From RUG11247 sp045649485 (GTDB lineage: Bacteria; Bacillota; Clostridia; Christensenellales; Aristaeellaceae), in assembly GCA_045649485.1 (NCBI GenBank), contig JAZRPZ010000071.1:1-27344 (forward strand): a stretch of 27,344 nucleotides of DNA, given 5' to 3'. Below, piece by piece: positions 15,333-23,770 of this stretch (position 1 is its first letter; every line of letters starts with the position of its first letter). The notes beneath the pieces were generated by a model, which did not search any database, was not told the origin of the DNA, and saw only the letters and a program-made list of their open reading frames with translations. Made by a program: the position numbers and the translations under genes.

Positions 15333-17173
15333 TCATACGCGAATATACCCCCTCGGACGAGCGCGGCTGGCTTGACTGCCGCGTGCGCGCATTTCTCGAT
15401 ACAAGCTATGCTTCCGACGTAAAGACCGAAAAAGAGACCTATCTGCAGCCCTCTCTCTGCCTTGTGGCAGAAGAAAAGAGCCGCATAGTCGGTCTTATCG
15501 ATATCGAACTCGATTCCTTTGACCTGACCCGCTCCGGCGAAGACAGAGGCTGTATCATATGGAATCTTGCAGTGCTTCCCGAATACCGCCGCAAGGGCGC
15601 AGCATCCGCACTCTGGAATGAAGCCAAAAAGCGTCTCATTGCTCAGGGCGTGCGCCGCTGCGAGGTATGGACACAGGAAGACGCTGCCGCAAATGCCTTC
15701 TACAGGGCAAACGGCTTTGTGCTTTCCAAAGAACACACCTGGCTGCGCTGCCGTGCAAATGCCGCAGGCGTGGAAAAAATAGTATCCGCCGAAGCGGCAG
15801 ACGGAATATTCGGCATTGAAGAACTTGTATTCAACGCGCCTATGCACCGCAGGGAAGAACTCATGCCCCTGTGCGAACACATAGACGAAGTGCGTCTGTA
15901 CTCCGTGCAGCTTGAGGAAGAAGCTGCCGCGCAGGAAAATGTGCCCGCACCCAAAAGGCGCAGGCTGGTCATTGCAGCCGTCGCTTCCGCGCTGGTACTC
16001 CTTCTGTGCTGCGGACTCATCGTATGGAAAGCCTGTGCTCCCAAAGAACCCGAGATACCCGATATCCCCGTTGTATTCGCAGACCCTCGCCTTGAGGAAG
16101 AGATACGGAGGACTTACGGATTTGAAGGAGAGATAACGCAGCGCGATCTTGCAACCGTCACTTACCTGTCCGCGTATGACTGCAATATCCGCGACCTGAG
16201 CGGTATAGAATACTGCATAAACATCAATGATCTATATCTTGATGAAAACAATCTGACCGACATAACTCCGCTTGCGGGACTCACAAATCTCAGAAGCCTT
16301 TCTCTGGCGAACAATGACATAACCGATATTTCTCCCCTTACCGGACTCACCAACCTTGTAGACCTCAATATATCCGGCAATTATGTGGAAGATATTACCC
16401 CCGTTTCCGTACTCACCGCACTTACCAACTTTGATGCCTCCTCCTGCGGATTTACCGATATATCCGCACTCAGTACACTCACTTCCCTCGAATATATACG
16501 CATCGGCAACAACCGCATAGAGTCCCTGGCCCCCCTTGCAGGCCTTGAAAATCTCTGGCTGCTCGACATAAGCGGCAACAGGATTGTGGATTTCGATACC
16601 ATCGCCGGTCTGACGCAGCTGCGTGAACTGGAAGCCTACGAATGCGGGCTGACCGACATATCAGCGCTTTCCGGTCTCACATCCATAAAAGCATTGCTGC
16701 TCGGCAACAATGAAATAACGGATATCTCTCCTGTTGCGGGAATGACCGGGCTCAACGTACTTGAGCTCTACGGGAATAATATAACCGATATTTCTCCCAT
16801 TGCGGGACTTACGGAACTGGACCGTCTGCAGCTCAGCGATAATAATATCACCGATATATCTGCACTCGCATCCTGCACAGAACTTTCCTCGCTGTGGATG
16901 GAGATCAACGAAATAAGCGATCTGTCTCCGCTGGCGGGGCTTACCGACCTGAAAGAGCTTTATATGTGCAGCAACAACATCTCCGACCTTTCCCCTATTG
17001 CCGGACTTACGGACCTGCGTTCCCTGGCCCTGGCAAGCAATGAGATAACCGATATCTCCCCGCTTGAAGGTCTCACCAAGCTCACATACCTTTCTCTGCA
17101 GGACAACGATATCGCCGATAAATCGCCCGTCGATGGACTCATAAGGCTGGAAAGCGATCCCTTCGAATACTGA
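15329..17173 (+). CDS. GNAT acetyltransferase fused to TM helix and leucine-rich repeats
   Basis: 614-residue fusion. Residues 1-145 are a GNAT domain with the acetyl-CoA loop LAVLPEYRRKGAASAL (80-95) and the C-terminal FYRANGF motif (124-130). After a linker, KRRR (209-212) precedes one hydrophobic helix (213-235), so the N-terminus should be cytoplasmic and the C-terminus outside. Residues 299-606 are 14 uninterrupted 22-residue internalin-type leucine-rich repeats, of the type NxITDISPLAGLTxLxxLxL. There is no LPXTG or second TM helix. The start is ATG 15329 in a 4-bp overlap with the glycosidase stop, AGGAG about 10 bases upstream. The ligand of the LRR and the acetyl acceptor are unknown; the layout suggests an envelope sensor or adhesin coupled to acetylation, which is inference. 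Confidence 0.9.
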   Translation: MIIREYTPSDERGWLDCRVRAFLDTSYASDVKTEKETYLQPSLCLVAEEKSRIVGLIDIELDSFDLTRSGEDRGCIIWNLAVLPEYRRKGAASALWNEAKKRLIAQGVRRCEVWTQEDAAANAFYRANGFVLSKEHTWLRCRANAAGVEKIVSAEAADGIFGIEELVFNAPMHRREELMPLCEHIDEVRLYSVQLEEEAAAQENVPAPKRRRLVIAAVASALVLLLCCGLIVWKACAPKEPEIPDIPVVFADPRLEEEIRRTYGFEGEITQRDLATVTYLSAYDCNIRDLSGIEYCININDLYLDENNLTDITPLAGLTNLRSLSLANNDITDISPLTGLTNLVDLNISGNYVEDITPVSVLTALTNFDASSCGFTDISALSTLTSLEYIRIGNNRIESLAPLAGLENLWLLDISGNRIVDFDTIAGLTQLRELEAYECGLTDISALSGLTSIKALLLGNNEITDISPVAGMTGLNVLELYGNNITDISPIAGLTELDRLQLSDNNITDISALASCTELSSLWMEINEISDLSPLAGLTDLKELYMCSNNISDLSPIAGLTDLRSLALASNEITDISPLEGLTKLTYLSLQDNDIADKSPVDGLIRLESDPFEY

Positions 17174-17300
17174 CAAAAGGAATTTTGACAGTGAACAGCA
17201 TAACAACGTATGACATAGGCTTGCTCCTGCCGCCTTTCCAACATAGTATCCAAGCCGCCTTCCGGCGCAGGATACGGCCGTTCACAGTCAAACCATAAGC
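17174..17300. other. Intergenic stretch without recognisable feature
   Basis: Follows the GNAT-LRR stop. I see no plus-strand hairpin with a U-run here, so how the ATPase-GH110-GNAT/LRR transcript ends is unclear; it may run into the minus-strand terminator hairpin at 17316-17350. Confidence 0.5.
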
Positions 17301-17350
17301 AGAAACGCAAAGAAAGTCCCCGGCGCCCATGACCTACGGGCGCCGGGGAC
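17301..17350 (-). terminator. Terminator with conserved tail, copy 2 of a repeat family
   Basis: On the minus strand: 13-bp perfect stem GTCCCCGGCGCCC / GGGCGCCGGGGAC, 9-nt loop GTAGGTCAT, then TTTCTTTGCGTTTCT, identical to the tail at 12742-12756. It ends the ZIP-esterase transcript. Confidence 0.85.
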
Positions 17351-17378
17351 GATTATATTATTACGATAGCAGACCGAT

Positions 17379-18113
17379 TTAGGCCGGCGCCTGCCGGTCT
17401 TTGAGCCAGCGGATACACATGGGAAACCATTCGGCCACTGCGTCTATCTTCATTGCGGGCCTGCCTACGCATGTAACGTCCTTTGCCAGAGACAGACCGT
17501 GATCACCATCTTTGAATATATGCAGTTCAAATTCCACGCCGGCTTCGTCCAGAGCTGCAGCAAATGCCATCGGATGCTTTGGCGGCGTCACCCGGTCAAA
17601 GCGTGTACTGAATATGAAGGTAGGCGGCGTCTTTGCATCCACACACTCAATTATGTCCGGACACTCCAGCGCGCGAAGCTCGCTGTGCAATATTCCGGGA
17701 TACCCAAGCACCAGAGTGTCGGGTCTGTGAGGACCGTGGGTCGCCACCGCCGCCGCCAGATGCGCGCCGCCGGAAAATCCCACAAGCGTCGTCTCGTCTT
17801 TGCGCAGGTTGTATTCTGCATAGTTGTTCAGTACCCAGTTGAACACCTCTTCGACATCCCTCATCGGGTCATCTATCAGTGCATCAGGCTTCTTGGTAAC
17901 GGTGGTATAATCCACCACAAAGCTGCTGTAGCCCTCGGCATAAAATGCCATTGCAACAGGCTCTCCCTCCCGCGCACTGCAAAACCGGAAACCTCCGCCG
18001 GGCAATATGATCGCCACGGGAAAATCGCTGTAATTAGGCATCTCTCTGTGGGGCTCATGAATATATCCTGTCATCACTGCATATTCGTTCAGCCGCACAT
18101 GTATAAGCTTCAT
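17379..18113 (-). CDS. Alpha/beta-hydrolase, acetylesterase-like (BD-FAE type)
   Basis: 244-residue serine hydrolase. Oxyanion-hole PGGGF is at 38-42, the nucleophile in GFSGG (Ser114), the acid probably Asp173 in RFDRVTPP and the base His205 in DGDHG, the pattern of small carbohydrate/acetyl-xylan or feruloyl esterases related to lipases of the HSL/BD-FAE group. There is no signal peptide, so it probably deacylates imported oligosaccharides. I chose ATG 18113, where AGGAGG is 8 bases upstream; the ATG at 18119 has only 2 bases of spacing. It lies 36 bp behind the ZIP gene in the same orientation and ends before the terminator at 17350. Confidence 0.85.
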   Translation of the reverse strand: MKLIHVRLNEYAVMTGYIHEPHREMPNYSDFPVAIILPGGGFRFCSAREGEPVAMAFYAEGYSSFVVDYTTVTKKPDALIDDPMRDVEEVFNWVLNNYAEYNLRKDETTLVGFSGGAHLAAAVATHGPHRPDTLVLGYPGILHSELRALECPDIIECVDAKTPPTFIFSTRFDRVTPPKHPMAFAAALDEAGVEFELHIFKDGDHGLSLAKDVTCVGRPAMKIDAVAEWFPMCIRWLKDRQAPA

Positions 18114-18149
18114 AGGCATTTCCTCCTGCCTTTTGTCATTTCGGATATA

Positions 18150-18914
18150 TCATCCCATATAGAAATCCATCATCAGCATTACGGAGAAGCCGATGAGCAG
18201 CGCATAAGTCGCGCCGCGTTCGAAGCCGTGTGCATGGGTCTCGGGTATCATTTCATCGCTGATAACATAGAGCATCGTTCCGCCCGCGAAAGCCAGCGCG
18301 AAGGGGAGAATGAAATTGGCCACGTTCACTGCGAAATATCCGAACAGAGTGCCTATCACTTCAACAAGACCGGTGGACATTGCAATGAGGAACGTACGCT
18401 TTTTGGATACGCCCGCGGCCAGCATGGGCGCTATTATAACCATGCCTTCGGGTATATTCTGCAGTGCGATGCCGCCCGCCACAGTGAAGGCGTCCGCCAC
18501 ATTGCCCGTGCCGAAGCTTACGCCCGCCGCAACGCCCTCGGGCAGATTGTGGATAGCAATGGCAGCCACGAACAAAAGGACCTTGCTGAGCCTTTCAGAG
18601 CCCTCCGGATGCAATTCATGGTCTGCGGATACACCCGCAATGGAATGCAGATGAGGCACCAGCTTATCCAGCAGATTGAGAAATACGGCGCCCAGCAGTA
18701 TGCCGGGTATGGTTATCCATATGCCGTGTGCGCCGCCGTGCTCAAGAGAAGGTACTATAAGCCCCAGCACCGCTGCCGCAAGCATAACGCCCGCCGCGAA
18801 GCCCAGCACCGCATCATTGAACTTATGCGGTATCTTTTTTATTATAAAGCCTATCAGCGCGCCGATGACCGTTGCGCTGCCAACACCCAGCGCGGTAAGC
18901 AGTACCATCGTCAT
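18150..18914 (-). CDS. ZIP-family divalent metal transporter
   Basis: 254-residue membrane protein, about eight TM helices, importing Zn(II), Fe(II) or Mn(II) (ZupT/gufA-like branch). The metal-binding motifs are HNLPEG (122-127) on TM4 and QNIPEG (152-157) on TM5, and a His-containing cytoplasmic loop (HLH 88-90, DHELH 98-102) lies between TM3 and TM4. The start is ATG 18914 with AGGAG nine bases upstream. It is probably cotranscribed with the downstream esterase. A TATAAT lies upstream on the minus strand, but its -35 is weak. Confidence 0.9.
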   Translation of the reverse strand: MTMVLLTALGVGSATVIGALIGFIIKKIPHKFNDAVLGFAAGVMLAAAVLGLIVPSLEHGGAHGIWITIPGILLGAVFLNLLDKLVPHLHSIAGVSADHELHPEGSERLSKVLLFVAAIAIHNLPEGVAAGVSFGTGNVADAFTVAGGIALQNIPEGMVIIAPMLAAGVSKKRTFLIAMSTGLVEVIGTLFGYFAVNVANFILPFALAFAGGTMLYVISDEMIPETHAHGFERGATYALLIGFSVMLMMDFYMG

Positions 18915-19005
18915 GATAATTTTCTCCTTTGCACTTTGTTACACATATTATATACCTAAAAGCGTATATATTGAAACCCCGGCGCACAAAAAGCAACATC
19001 AAATC

Positions 19006-19034
19006 TTTACATAACAGCAGTTTGACATTATAAT
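19006..19034 (+). promoter_or_regulatory. Sigma-A promoter of the mannosidase operon
   Basis: TTTACA (19006-19011), 17-bp spacer, perfect TATAAT (19029-19034), 38 bp upstream of the GH38 start codon. Confidence 0.75.
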
Positions 19035-19072
19035 ATAATCAGGAAAATACTGAGCAAAAAGGAGAGATATCC

Positions 19073-21985
19073 ATGTTTGCCGTAGAAAAAGTTCTCAAAA
19101 ACGAAGTACACCTGCTTGGCACCCGCATGTATGAAATGCACATGCCCCTGCCCGCATTCACCGCACGTTACGAGCGCTATAATTCGCCCGAAGAATATAT
19201 CCCCACTTCCGACTGGTTTGAATTTAAAGTAGGCGACAGATGGGACTGCACCTTCCGCCAGACCATGCGCCTGAAGACCAGGATAACCGCCCCCGAATGC
19301 CCCGAGGGAAAATACCTCGCGCTGAGGCTTGATATCGGCGGCGAAGCTACCGTATGCGTAAACGGCGTTATGCTGGAAACCATCTCCAGCAACCTGGAGC
19401 ACAATCATTATGTTATCCGCTCTCAGGTAAAGCTGCCCCGTGAATTCGCCGGCAAGGAACTTGATATAGAACTCGAGGCATGCATGAATTTCCTCAGCTG
19501 CCTCTATTCCACCAGCCCCGCCATCCGCTATGAGGACGCAGTGCTCTCCTCCCTCTTCCAGGAAGCTGAGCTTGTCATAGTGGACGAACAGACCGAAAAG
19601 CTTTATTACGATGCAAAAGCCGTGCTTGAGGCGCTGCCCCAGATAGAAGACGGTCACCTGCGCAAGAAACTTATCGAAGCCGCCACCAAGGCATGCGTTG
19701 ACCAGAATGACCCCGCGGCCGCAAGCGAACAGCTGCGCGCCGCCCTTGCCGCAATGCCCGCAGGTCTTGGTGAGATACTCTTCGTAGGTCAGGCACATAT
19801 CGATACCGCATGGCTGTGGACTATCCGCGAATCCATCCGCAAGACCCGCCGCACCTTCCTCAACGTACTGAATCTTATGGATCAGTACCCCGAATTCACC
19901 TTCGCATTCTCCCAGCCCGCTCTTTTCAACTACTGCGAAAAGCACTACCCCGACCTGTTTGAGAAGATAAAGGAAAAGGTAGCCGAAGGCCGCATCGAGC
20001 TGGTGGGCAATGCATGGGTAGAGATGGACGCAAACATCCCCTCCGGCGAATCCCTCGTGCGTCAGCTGCTTTACGGCAGGCGCTATTTCCGCACCCGCTT
20101 CGGCAAGGATTCCAAGGTATTCTGGATGCCCGACGTATTCGGCTATTCCTGGGCGCTGCCCCAGATAATGCGCCGCTCCGGTGTGGATTATTTCTTCACA
20201 TCCAAGCTTATCAATAACGATACCAACCGCTTCCCCCATTCCCTGTTCACCTGGAAGGGTGTTGACGGTACCCCCATACTTGCATATCTCCAGCGCATGA
20301 ACTACAACGGCATGCTGAATGCCAATACCCTGCGCACGCTTGACAGCGAATTCGAACAGAAGGACACCGTGCCCGAGGCACTCATGACCTTCGGCTTCGG
20401 CGACGGCGGCGGCGGTCCCACCGCATGGATGCTGGAAAATTACCAGCGCTATAAGGAATTCCCCGGCCTGCCCAAGGCACGCATGGCCACCGCAAAGGAA
20501 TTCTTTGACGATGTAGCCCCCTATCAGGCGGAGCTGCCCGTATGGAACGACGAAATGTACTACGAATGCCACCGCGGCACCTATACCTCGCAGGCATTCG
20601 TAAAGAAGAACAACCGCCTGCTCGAGCAGCTGCTGCGCAAGGCGGAGATAGTCTGCGCCACCGCAAATGTACATCTGGGCGCCGAGTATCCCCACGACGA
20701 GATACGTGATATCTGGCAGGAAATGCTGACCCTGCAGTTCCACGACATCCTCCCCGGCTCCTCGGTACACGCCGTATACCGCGAATGCCGCGAGACCTAC
20801 GAGCAGCTGAAGAAGCGCGTTGAGACCATCATCGCCGGTACCATGGCGCTGCTTGCCGAAGCCGCACCCGCAGGCGCAAACGTATGGAACTTCCGTCCGT
20901 GGGATGAAGACGGCGTGCCCTCCATGTTCTGCGGCACTCCCGCTTCCGTAACCGACAGCACCACCGCAGCCAAAAACCTGCTTGAAAACGGATTCCTCCG
21001 CGTAGAATTCGACGAAAACGGACTCATCACCAGCATTTACGACAAGGAAAACGACCGCGAAGTGCTGGCAGAAGGCGAAAAGGGCAACCTTATCACCATG
21101 TTCGTTGACAGACCCGCCTACGAATCCGCATGGAATATCGACCCCACCTATCAGAACGAATATACCGACCTCATCGATGCCGAATCCATCGAAGTCATCG
21201 GCAGCGATACCATCCGCATCGTACGCAAGGTCGGTACTTCCACCATCTGGCAGGATGTTGTGCTGAAGGCCGGTTCCCGCAGGCTGGACTTCGTCACCAA
21301 GGCAGACTGGCACGAAAAGGAGCGCATGCTGAAGGCGTCCTTCCCCGTGGATATCCACACCCAGCACGCCGCCTGTGAGATCCAGTTCGGCACCATCGAC
21401 CGTCCCACCCACCGCAACACCAGCTACGACGAGGCAAAGTTCGAGATCTGCGCACATCGCTGGGCAGATCTTTCCGAAGGCAATTACGGCGTAAGCATAC
21501 TGAACGACTGCAAGTACGGCTACGACGTGCTTGAAAACCGCATGCGCATCACCATGCTGCGCTGCCCCAATTATCCCGATCCCTATGCCGATGAAGGCGA
21601 GCACGAGTTTACCTACTGCGTATATCCCCACACCGGCGATTGGCGCAACGGCGTGGTACGCGAGGCATACCGCGTGAATGTGCCCATGGTAGAAGCCGTT
21701 TCCGGCGGCAAGGGCATCATTACCGCCCCCGTAGCAAAGGTCATCTCCGACCATGCTGCCCTCGACACCGTAAAGTGTGCCGAAGACGGACGCGGCATCA
21801 TCGTACGCATGTACGAAGTAAACGGTTCCCGCGGCAAGGTAAAGGTAGAACTGGGCAAGGCTCCCGTGAAGATAACCGAATGCAACCTGATGGAAGACGA
21901 TGAAAAGCCCGTGGAATTCTGCGGCAGCAGCTTCGAGCTTCGCATCAAGCCCTATGAGATACGCACCTTCCGAGTAGAATTCTAA
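19073..21985 (+). CDS. GH38 alpha-mannosidase
   Basis: Retaining, metal-dependent exo-alpha-mannosidase, 970 residues, the normal length for bacterial GH38. An N-terminal beta-sandwich-like region (about 1-230) precedes the catalytic domain: AHIDTAW with metal ligands His242 and Asp244, WMPDVFGYS with the nucleophile Asp354, and FHDILPGSS with ligand His557, followed by a large C-terminal beta-sandwich region. There is no signal peptide, so it should act in the cytoplasm on imported manno-oligosaccharides or N-glycan fragments. ATG 19073 has AAGGAG upstream. The following genes (10-bp and 8-bp gaps, then an overlap) encode a phosphatase, an unknown protein and a sugar kinase, suggesting a dedicated pathway for the released sugar. 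Codon bias is strong. Confidence 0.94.
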   Translation: MFAVEKVLKNEVHLLGTRMYEMHMPLPAFTARYERYNSPEEYIPTSDWFEFKVGDRWDCTFRQTMRLKTRITAPECPEGKYLALRLDIGGEATVCVNGVMLETISSNLEHNHYVIRSQVKLPREFAGKELDIELEACMNFLSCLYSTSPAIRYEDAVLSSLFQEAELVIVDEQTEKLYYDAKAVLEALPQIEDGHLRKKLIEAATKACVDQNDPAAASEQLRAALAAMPAGLGEILFVGQAHIDTAWLWTIRESIRKTRRTFLNVLNLMDQYPEFTFAFSQPALFNYCEKHYPDLFEKIKEKVAEGRIELVGNAWVEMDANIPSGESLVRQLLYGRRYFRTRFGKDSKVFWMPDVFGYSWALPQIMRRSGVDYFFTSKLINNDTNRFPHSLFTWKGVDGTPILAYLQRMNYNGMLNANTLRTLDSEFEQKDTVPEALMTFGFGDGGGGPTAWMLENYQRYKEFPGLPKARMATAKEFFDDVAPYQAELPVWNDEMYYECHRGTYTSQAFVKKNNRLLEQLLRKAEIVCATANVHLGAEYPHDEIRDIWQEMLTLQFHDILPGSSVHAVYRECRETYEQLKKRVETIIAGTMALLAEAAPAGANVWNFRPWDEDGVPSMFCGTPASVTDSTTAAKNLLENGFLRVEFDENGLITSIYDKENDREVLAEGEKGNLITMFVDRPAYESAWNIDPTYQNEYTDLIDAESIEVIGSDTIRIVRKVGTSTIWQDVVLKAGSRRLDFVTKADWHEKERMLKASFPVDIHTQHAACEIQFGTIDRPTHRNTSYDEAKFEICAHRWADLSEGNYGVSILNDCKYGYDVLENRMRITMLRCPNYPDPYADEGEHEFTYCVYPHTGDWRNGVVREAYRVNVPMVEAVSGGKGIITAPVAKVISDHAALDTVKCAEDGRGIIVRMYEVNGSRGKVKVELGKAPVKITECNLMEDDEKPVEFCGSSFELRIKPYEIRTFRVEF

Positions 21986-21995
21986 GGAGATCAAT

Positions 21996-22793
21996 ATGAT
22001 AGAGATTCTTTCCGAAAAGCGCCCCGCGCGCGTCACTGCCGCACTTTTCGATTTTGACGGCACCATATCCACCCTGCGCTGCGGCTGGGAAAAAGTAATG
22101 CAGCCCATGATGGTGGAATACATAATGGAATGCGGCAAGGACAACGAAGAAGACGTAAAAGCCCTTGTCGATGCATGGATAGACGAATCCACCGGCATAC
22201 AGACCATCTTCCAGATGAAGTGGCTCACTCAGCAGGTAGCGAACAGGGGCGGCAACGCCCTTGACCCCTGGGATTACAAGGCAGAATACAACCGCCGCCT
22301 CATGCTGGATATCGATATCAAGAAGCAGCAGCTGAACGACGGCATCATCGCTCCCGAAGAATATCTCATGGCAGGCTCCGTTGAATTCCTGAAGGCACTG
22401 AAGGACAACGGCGTGAGCATCTACGTCGCATCCGGCACCGACCATCCCGACGTGGTCACCGAAGCAAAGGCCCTCGGCGTATATGAGCTTTTCGACGAGA
22501 TAGCCGGCGCTCCCCTGCACGAGGAAAACTGCTCCAAGGAAGCCGTGCTGAAGCGACTCATTTCCGACCACGGACTCACCGGCTCTCAGGTTGCCGTAGT
22601 AGGCGACGGCAAGGTCGAGATAATGCTCGGCCGCGACGCAGGCGCGTTCGCCATCGGTCTCGCCAGCGATGAGCCCGCCCGTCAGGGAATAAACCCCGTA
22701 AAGCGCGAACGTCTCATCAAAGCCGGCGCAGACATCATCACCGGCGATTTCCTTGACAAGGACGAGCTGCTTTCCATGCTCGGACTCAACTGA
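21996..22793 (+). CDS. HAD-family hydrolase, probable sugar-phosphate phosphatase
   Basis: 265 residues, HAD class I with a helical cap after motif I. DFDGT is at 19-23 (nucleophile Asp19), motif II ASGT around 145-148 and motif IV GDGKVE at 203-208. It resembles phosphoglycolate/beta-phosphoglucomutase-like phosphatases, but I cannot assign the substrate. ATG 21996 has AAGGAG upstream, 10 bp after the mannosidase stop, and the next gene begins 8 bp after its own stop. In this operon it would act on a sugar phosphate made or consumed by the PfkB kinase. Confidence 0.85.
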   Translation: MIEILSEKRPARVTAALFDFDGTISTLRCGWEKVMQPMMVEYIMECGKDNEEDVKALVDAWIDESTGIQTIFQMKWLTQQVANRGGNALDPWDYKAEYNRRLMLDIDIKKQQLNDGIIAPEEYLMAGSVEFLKALKDNGVSIYVASGTDHPDVVTEAKALGVYELFDEIAGAPLHEENCSKEAVLKRLISDHGLTGSQVAVVGDGKVEIMLGRDAGAFAIGLASDEPARQGINPVKRERLIKAGADIITGDFLDKDELLSMLGLN

Positions 22794-22801
22794 GGTGCAA
22801 T

Positions 22802-23770
22802 ATGATTTACAACGAGCTTGATTTTTCCGGAATTAAGACCAATACCGCCCACGACCGCATCAATCTGGTGCGCATCGATACCCTGCTCACTCCCGGCGAA
22901 CATCACGCCGCAGAAGTGACCGACCCGGATTTTGACGTGCTTATCGACCGCATCATCGCCGCACGCAAGGCCGGCAGACCCGTGATCTGGTCTCAGGGCG
23001 CCCATGTCATCAAAAACTGCCTTTCCCGTTATCTTATAGAGCTTATGAAGATGGGCATCATAACCCATCTTTCCGGCAACGGCGCATGCTCCATACACGA
23101 TTTCGAGCTGGCATATCTGGGCGGAACCAGCGAAGACGTACCCACCGCCATCGAGGACGGCTCCTTCGGCATGTGGGAAGAGACCGGCCGCTGGATGAAC
23201 GAAGCACTGCAGAAGGGCGCGGCAAACGGCTGGGGCTACGGCGAACCCCTTGCCCGCTACATTGACGAAAATCCCGATAAATTCCCCTACAGGGACGACT
23301 GTGTGCTCTATCAGGCGTGGAAGCTGGGCGTGCCCGCCACTTACCACATCGCTATCGGCACCGATATAATCCATCAGCACCCCATCGTGGATTTCGAGGC
23401 CATCGGCAAGACCACCGGCGTTGATTTCAAGCGCATCTGCTGGTCCGTATCCCAGCTGGACGGCGGCGTATTCCTGAATTTCGGCTCCGCGGTCATCGGC
23501 GCGGAGGTATTCCTGAAGGCACTGTCCATCGCGCGCAACCTGGGCTACCCTACCTTCAACATCACCACCGCAAATCTGGACCTCATCGACCTGGGCGATT
23601 ACCGCTGCAAGATAGGCTATGAGGACCCCAATTATTACTACCGCCCCAGAAAGAATATTGTAAACCGCCCCGTTTCCCGCGGCGGTCTGGGCTGGCATTT
23701 CTGCCTCGATCATCAGGTATCCATTCCGGGTCTGTATGACAAACTCATCGCGAAGGGCTGGGGAAAATGA
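22802..23770 (+). CDS. Conserved protein, possibly deoxyhypusine-synthase-related
   Basis: 322-residue soluble protein that I place only tentatively. The block THLSGNGACSIHDFELAYLG (88-107), continuing GGTSEDV and GMWEETGR (about 107-130), looks like a family sometimes annotated as deoxyhypusine synthase-like and, in my recollection, found near RfaE-type heptose kinases. A glycine-rich segment QLDGGVFLNFGSAVIG (218-233) could line a nucleotide pocket. It lacks a clear signal, TM segment or textbook motif. TGAGGTG precedes ATG 22802, and the stop overlaps the kinase start (ATGA at 23767-23770). Hypusine chemistry is improbable in this bacterium; a sugar-phosphate or NAD-linked reaction in the mannosidase-kinase unit is more plausible, but unproven. 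Confidence 0.6.
   Translation: MIYNELDFSGIKTNTAHDRINLVRIDTLLTPGEHHAAEVTDPDFDVLIDRIIAARKAGRPVIWSQGAHVIKNCLSRYLIELMKMGIITHLSGNGACSIHDFELAYLGGTSEDVPTAIEDGSFGMWEETGRWMNEALQKGAANGWGYGEPLARYIDENPDKFPYRDDCVLYQAWKLGVPATYHIAIGTDIIHQHPIVDFEAIGKTTGVDFKRICWSVSQLDGGVFLNFGSAVIGAEVFLKALSIARNLGYPTFNITTANLDLIDLGDYRCKIGYEDPNYYYRPRKNIVNRPVSRGGLGWHFCLDHQVSIPGLYDKLIAKGWGK

Noticed and set aside
15959..16100. Possible internal start separating the LRR part from the GNAT part
   Set aside because: No ribosome-binding site with a start codon is found around the TM segment, and the frame is continuous.
17499..18959. 486-codon plus-strand frame opposite the esterase and ZIP genes
   Set aside because: It crosses two well-supported genes and their spacer, with Cys/His-rich nonsense composition.
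19028..22228. 1066-codon open frame on the minus strand opposite the mannosidase
   Set aside because: It is the mirror of a strongly codon-biased GH38 gene that avoids TTA, CTA and TCA codons; composition is Ala/Gly/Val/His-rich low quality, no ribosome-binding site, and the GH38 motifs are unmistakable on the plus strand.
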